A stretch of DNA of 44,667 nucleotides. Origin: Kofleriaceae bacterium. GTDB lineage: Bacteria > Myxococcota_A > Polyangia > Haliangiales > Haliangiaceae. This document shows, piece by piece, positions 42,986 to 44,667 of the stretch (the first letter of the stretch is position 1; every line of letters starts with the position of its first letter). The notes beneath the pieces are model-generated. The model saw only the letters and a list, made by a program, of their open reading frames with translations. It did not search any database and had not been told where the DNA came from. The stretch lies in assembly GCA_013368795.1 (NCBI GenBank), contig JABFXX010000653.1, positions 1-44,667 on the forward strand. The letters run 5' to 3'. The position numbers and the translations under genes were made by a program.

Positions 42986-44353
42986 TCAACCGAGGATCGC
43001 GCGGCGCTCGGTGGCGCGAGCGACCTCGTGATCGACGATCGCAACCGCGACCGGGTTTTCCAGTGTGCGCTTCATGCCGGCGCTGACGACCTCGGCCTTC
43101 GGCAGCGCGTCGAGCTGCTCGACGGTCTGCGCCGGCTTCGTGATCATCGAGCGCAGCGCGAGCACGGCAGCGGACATGATCACCAGGCTCGAGCTGACAA
43201 CGATGAGCACGGTCGTCGCGAGCGACATGTCCGTCGTCTTGACCAGCCACGGGATCAGGGTCGGCACGAAGGCCGCGAGGAGCGCGCCCGCGTGATAGAC
43301 GATGCCGATCGCGCGGGCACGCACGTGCGCCGGGAACAGGCTGGTCGTCAGCACCGCGGTGACGCCCGAGTAGCCGACGCCGAGCGCGCCACCGAGAAAC
43401 GCGCCGACCATCATCGAGCCCGACGTGCCCGTGAACATCGGCATCGCCGGCACCATGAGGAGCGCCGGCGCAACGAGCGCAGCGATCACGCCGTATCGAC
43501 TCGCGACCCAGCCGGCGCCGATCACGCCGACGAGCATGCCGACGTTGAACCAGATCTGGCCGTTCCAGCCGTGCGTGACCGCAGCCGCGAGGCACTTCGC
43601 ATCGCCCGGCGCGCAGTGCGCCTTCTCGATGAACAAGCCGAGGTGCGACGTGACCATGCCGTAATAGACGACGAAGCCGAGCGCCATCACGAGCGATCCG
43701 AGGATGATCATCTTGAGGACGCCAGGTGCGAGCAGGTCCTTGACCGCACCCTTCGACGAGTCTGCGGACTCGACGTGCGAGGCGCCGTCGGGCACGAGCA
43801 TGCGGATCGGGATGACGAGGATCGCGGGGAGCGCGGCGATCAGGAACATCGCGCGCCAGCCGAACGCGGGCACGACGAAGTACGCGGTGGCGGCGGCGAG
43901 CAGGAAGCCGACCGGCCAGCCGGCCTGGAGGATGCCGGACGCGAGCTTGCGCTTGCTCGGCGGGAAGCTCTCCATCGCCAGTGAGGTGCCCGCGGTCCAC
44001 TCGGCGCCCATGCCGAAGCCGAACAGCGTGCGGAACACGAGGACCCACGTGAAGGTCGGTGCGAAGTAGATGGCCGCGTCGAAGACCGCGAACCAGACGA
44101 GCGACATCATCAGCGGCAGCTTGCGGCCCCAGCGATCGGCCATCCAGCCGGCGAAGAAGCCGCCGGCGAGGCGAACGAGGAGCGTCAGCGTGAGCGAGCC
44201 ACCGATCGCGGTCGGCGACACGCCGAACTCCTTGATCATGTGCTGCGCGACCACGATGTAGATCGTGAAGTCGAACGCATCGAGGACCCATCCGACCCAT
44301 GCCGCCGTGAAGGCGGCCCACTGCGGCTTCTGCTCGGGCTTGTGCTCGCTCAT
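42986..44353 (-). CDS. MFS transporter, carboxylate/sialate:H+ symporter (SHS)-like
   Basis: A 455-residue, 12-helix major facilitator. The N-terminal WVGWVLDAFDFTIYIVVA and the loop 2-3 motif GWMADRWGRKLPLMMSL are followed by FGFGMGAEWTAGTSLAMESFP, a pattern typical of the lactate/sialate (Jen1/NanT-like) group. A periplasmic loop with two cysteines (AHCAPGDAKCLAAAV) lies in the middle. Import of a short-chain organic acid such as lactate, pyruvate or hydroxybutyrate would suit a PHA locus, but substrate cannot be read from the sequence. The start ATG 44353 follows a possible -10 (TACTGA on the minus strand, 44365-44360) by 6 nt. Confidence 0.87.
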   Translation of the reverse strand: MSEHKPEQKPQWAAFTAAWVGWVLDAFDFTIYIVVAQHMIKEFGVSPTAIGGSLTLTLLVRLAGGFFAGWMADRWGRKLPLMMSLVWFAVFDAAIYFAPTFTWVLVFRTLFGFGMGAEWTAGTSLAMESFPPSKRKLASGILQAGWPVGFLLAAATAYFVVPAFGWRAMFLIAALPAILVIPIRMLVPDGASHVESADSSKGAVKDLLAPGVLKMIILGSLVMALGFVVYYGMVTSHLGLFIEKAHCAPGDAKCLAAAVTHGWNGQIWFNVGMLVGVIGAGWVASRYGVIAALVAPALLMVPAMPMFTGTSGSMMVGAFLGGALGVGYSGVTAVLTTSLFPAHVRARAIGIVYHAGALLAAFVPTLIPWLVKTTDMSLATTVLIVVSSSLVIMSAAVLALRSMITKPAQTVEQLDALPKAEVVSAGMKRTLENPVAVAIVDHEVARATERRAILG

Positions 44354-44378
44354 GGCGGTTCAGTAGCCGATCGCGAAT

Positions 44379-44389
44379 GTGCGGCGCAA
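44379..44389 (-). promoter_or_regulatory. Candidate PhaR operator 3 (one mismatch)
   Basis: On the minus strand TTGC-GCC-GCAC, one base from TTGC-N3-GCAG. It overlaps the likely -35 region of the MFS gene and lies 43 bp centre to centre from operator 4. Confidence 0.35.
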
Positions 44390-44421
44390 CAGAGAAATCG
44401 AGGTCCCGAGGAGAAATTTTG

Positions 44422-44432
44422 CTGCGTCGCAA
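44422..44432 (-). promoter_or_regulatory. Candidate PhaR operator 4, next to the phasin promoter
   Basis: On the minus strand TTGC-GAC-GCAG, a full match to the motif. It ends 10 nt upstream of the phasin -35 (44443). Phasin genes are the classic PhaR target. Confidence 0.55.
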
Positions 44433-44442
44433 CAAATCAGGA

Positions 44443-44471
44443 TTGACAGGTCGGAAAGCCGACCTTAGGGT
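44443..44471 (+). promoter_or_regulatory. Promoter of the phasin gene
   Basis: TTGACA (44443-44448), a 17-bp spacer and TAGGGT (44466-44471). Transcription should begin near 44478, giving an 18-nt leader that carries AAGGAG at 44481-44486. Confidence 0.65.
44448..44465. repeat. Inverted repeat filling the phasin promoter spacer
   Basis: AGGTCGG (44448-44454), AAAG, CCGACCT (44459-44465). The perfect 7-bp arms occupy exactly the region between the -35 and -10, where a repressor dimer would sit. Confidence 0.6.
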
Positions 44472-44495
44472 GGCGGCACAAAGGAGCTACTAGCC

Positions 44496-44667
44496 ATGAC
44501 GGAAACGAAGAACGCCAAGGACTCGAAGGACACCACCCCGAAGGCCGACCCGGCCGCTGCTGCTGCAGCGCACAACTTTAACTCGGGCTCGTTTGCGAAC
44601 CCGTTCGCCAACGGCTTCGCGAGCTTCGACCCGATGACGGCGTGGACGAACGCGCAGCAGAACTTCC
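44496..44667 (+). CDS. Phasin-like granule-associated protein, partial
   Basis: The first 57 codons of a gene that runs off the right edge. The N-terminus is charged and Ala-rich (MTETKNAKDSKDTTPKADP, then AAAAAAH), followed by the repeated turn motif SGSFANPFANGFASFDPMTAW. Such low-complexity heads precede the amphipathic helices of phasins that coat PHA granules, but the diagnostic part is missing. The call leans on the PHA context, the PhaR-type site and the strong Shine-Dalgarno (AAGGAG, 9 nt upstream), which suggest a highly expressed product. Confidence 0.55.
   Translation, partial: MTETKNAKDSKDTTPKADPAAAAAAHNFNSGSFANPFANGFASFDPMTAWTNAQQNF

Noticed and set aside
1-44667. CRISPR array, tRNA, rRNA, prophage or complete insertion sequence
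   Set aside because: No regularly spaced identical repeats, no cloverleaf with a CCA-type end, no rRNA signature and no integrase or terminal repeats were seen on reading through both strands.

Overview
The window comes from a very GC-rich, gene-dense bacterial chromosome. I infer a myxobacterium (phylum Myxococcota). Supporting features are the many large lipoproteins with Ala-Ser-Cys type lipoboxes, a Cys-rich lipoprotein head ending in CKADGTCG, a barrel resembling the myxobacterial TIGR04551 family, FHA/FecR/ECF regulators, and a class III type polyhydroxyalkanoate (PHA) synthase. No rRNA, tRNA, CRISPR array, prophage or complete insertion sequence was seen. The only mobile-element gene is an IS200/REP-associated transposase cut by the left edge.

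Layout. 1-495 is the partial transposase, followed by about 1.1 kb of non-coding DNA with degenerate repeats. 1599-9207 holds small regulatory units: trmO; an ECF sigma factor with a FecR-type membrane partner; an ArsR repressor with an AHSA1/SRPBCC protein behind a perfect inverted-repeat operator; a REC-HisKA-HATPase-REC hybrid kinase; and a YciI (DGPF) protein with an ECF42-type sigma factor. 9196-11463 is an FHA-FHA-ABC-permease single-chain transporter. 11644-16292 is a giant lipoprotein coupled to a FadL/OmpP1 barrel. It is followed by a VapBC-type toxin-antitoxin pair and an FAD monooxygenase.

18256-28535 is a tightly overlapping six-gene operon: an Ig-repeat lipoprotein, a hybrid kinase, a membrane kinase, a minimal soluble kinase, a FecR-domain protein and an Ig-plus-barrel outer-membrane protein. 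It looks like a self-contained envelope signalling system with no DNA-binding output encoded. Next come a lipoprotein that may carry a papain-like fold, a cystathionine beta-synthase coupled to an acyl-CoA ligase, and a polysaccharide deacetylase.

34041-44667 is a PHA locus. A divergent control region (42185-42288) separates phaR from a seven-gene minus-strand operon: lipoprotein A, a hydrolase-barrel fusion, lipoprotein B, a short PhaE-like subunit, an acyl-CoA ligase, phaC and a DMT transporter. An MFS carboxylate-type transporter and a phasin-like gene diverge from a second control region (44354-44495). Both control regions contain copies of TTGC-N3-GCAG (one copy has a mismatch), which I propose as PhaR operators.

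Two genome-style features recur. Several promoters place the -10 box 6-7 nt before the start codon, suggesting leaderless mRNAs. Convergent genes end within -12 to +7 nt of each other with no visible terminator.
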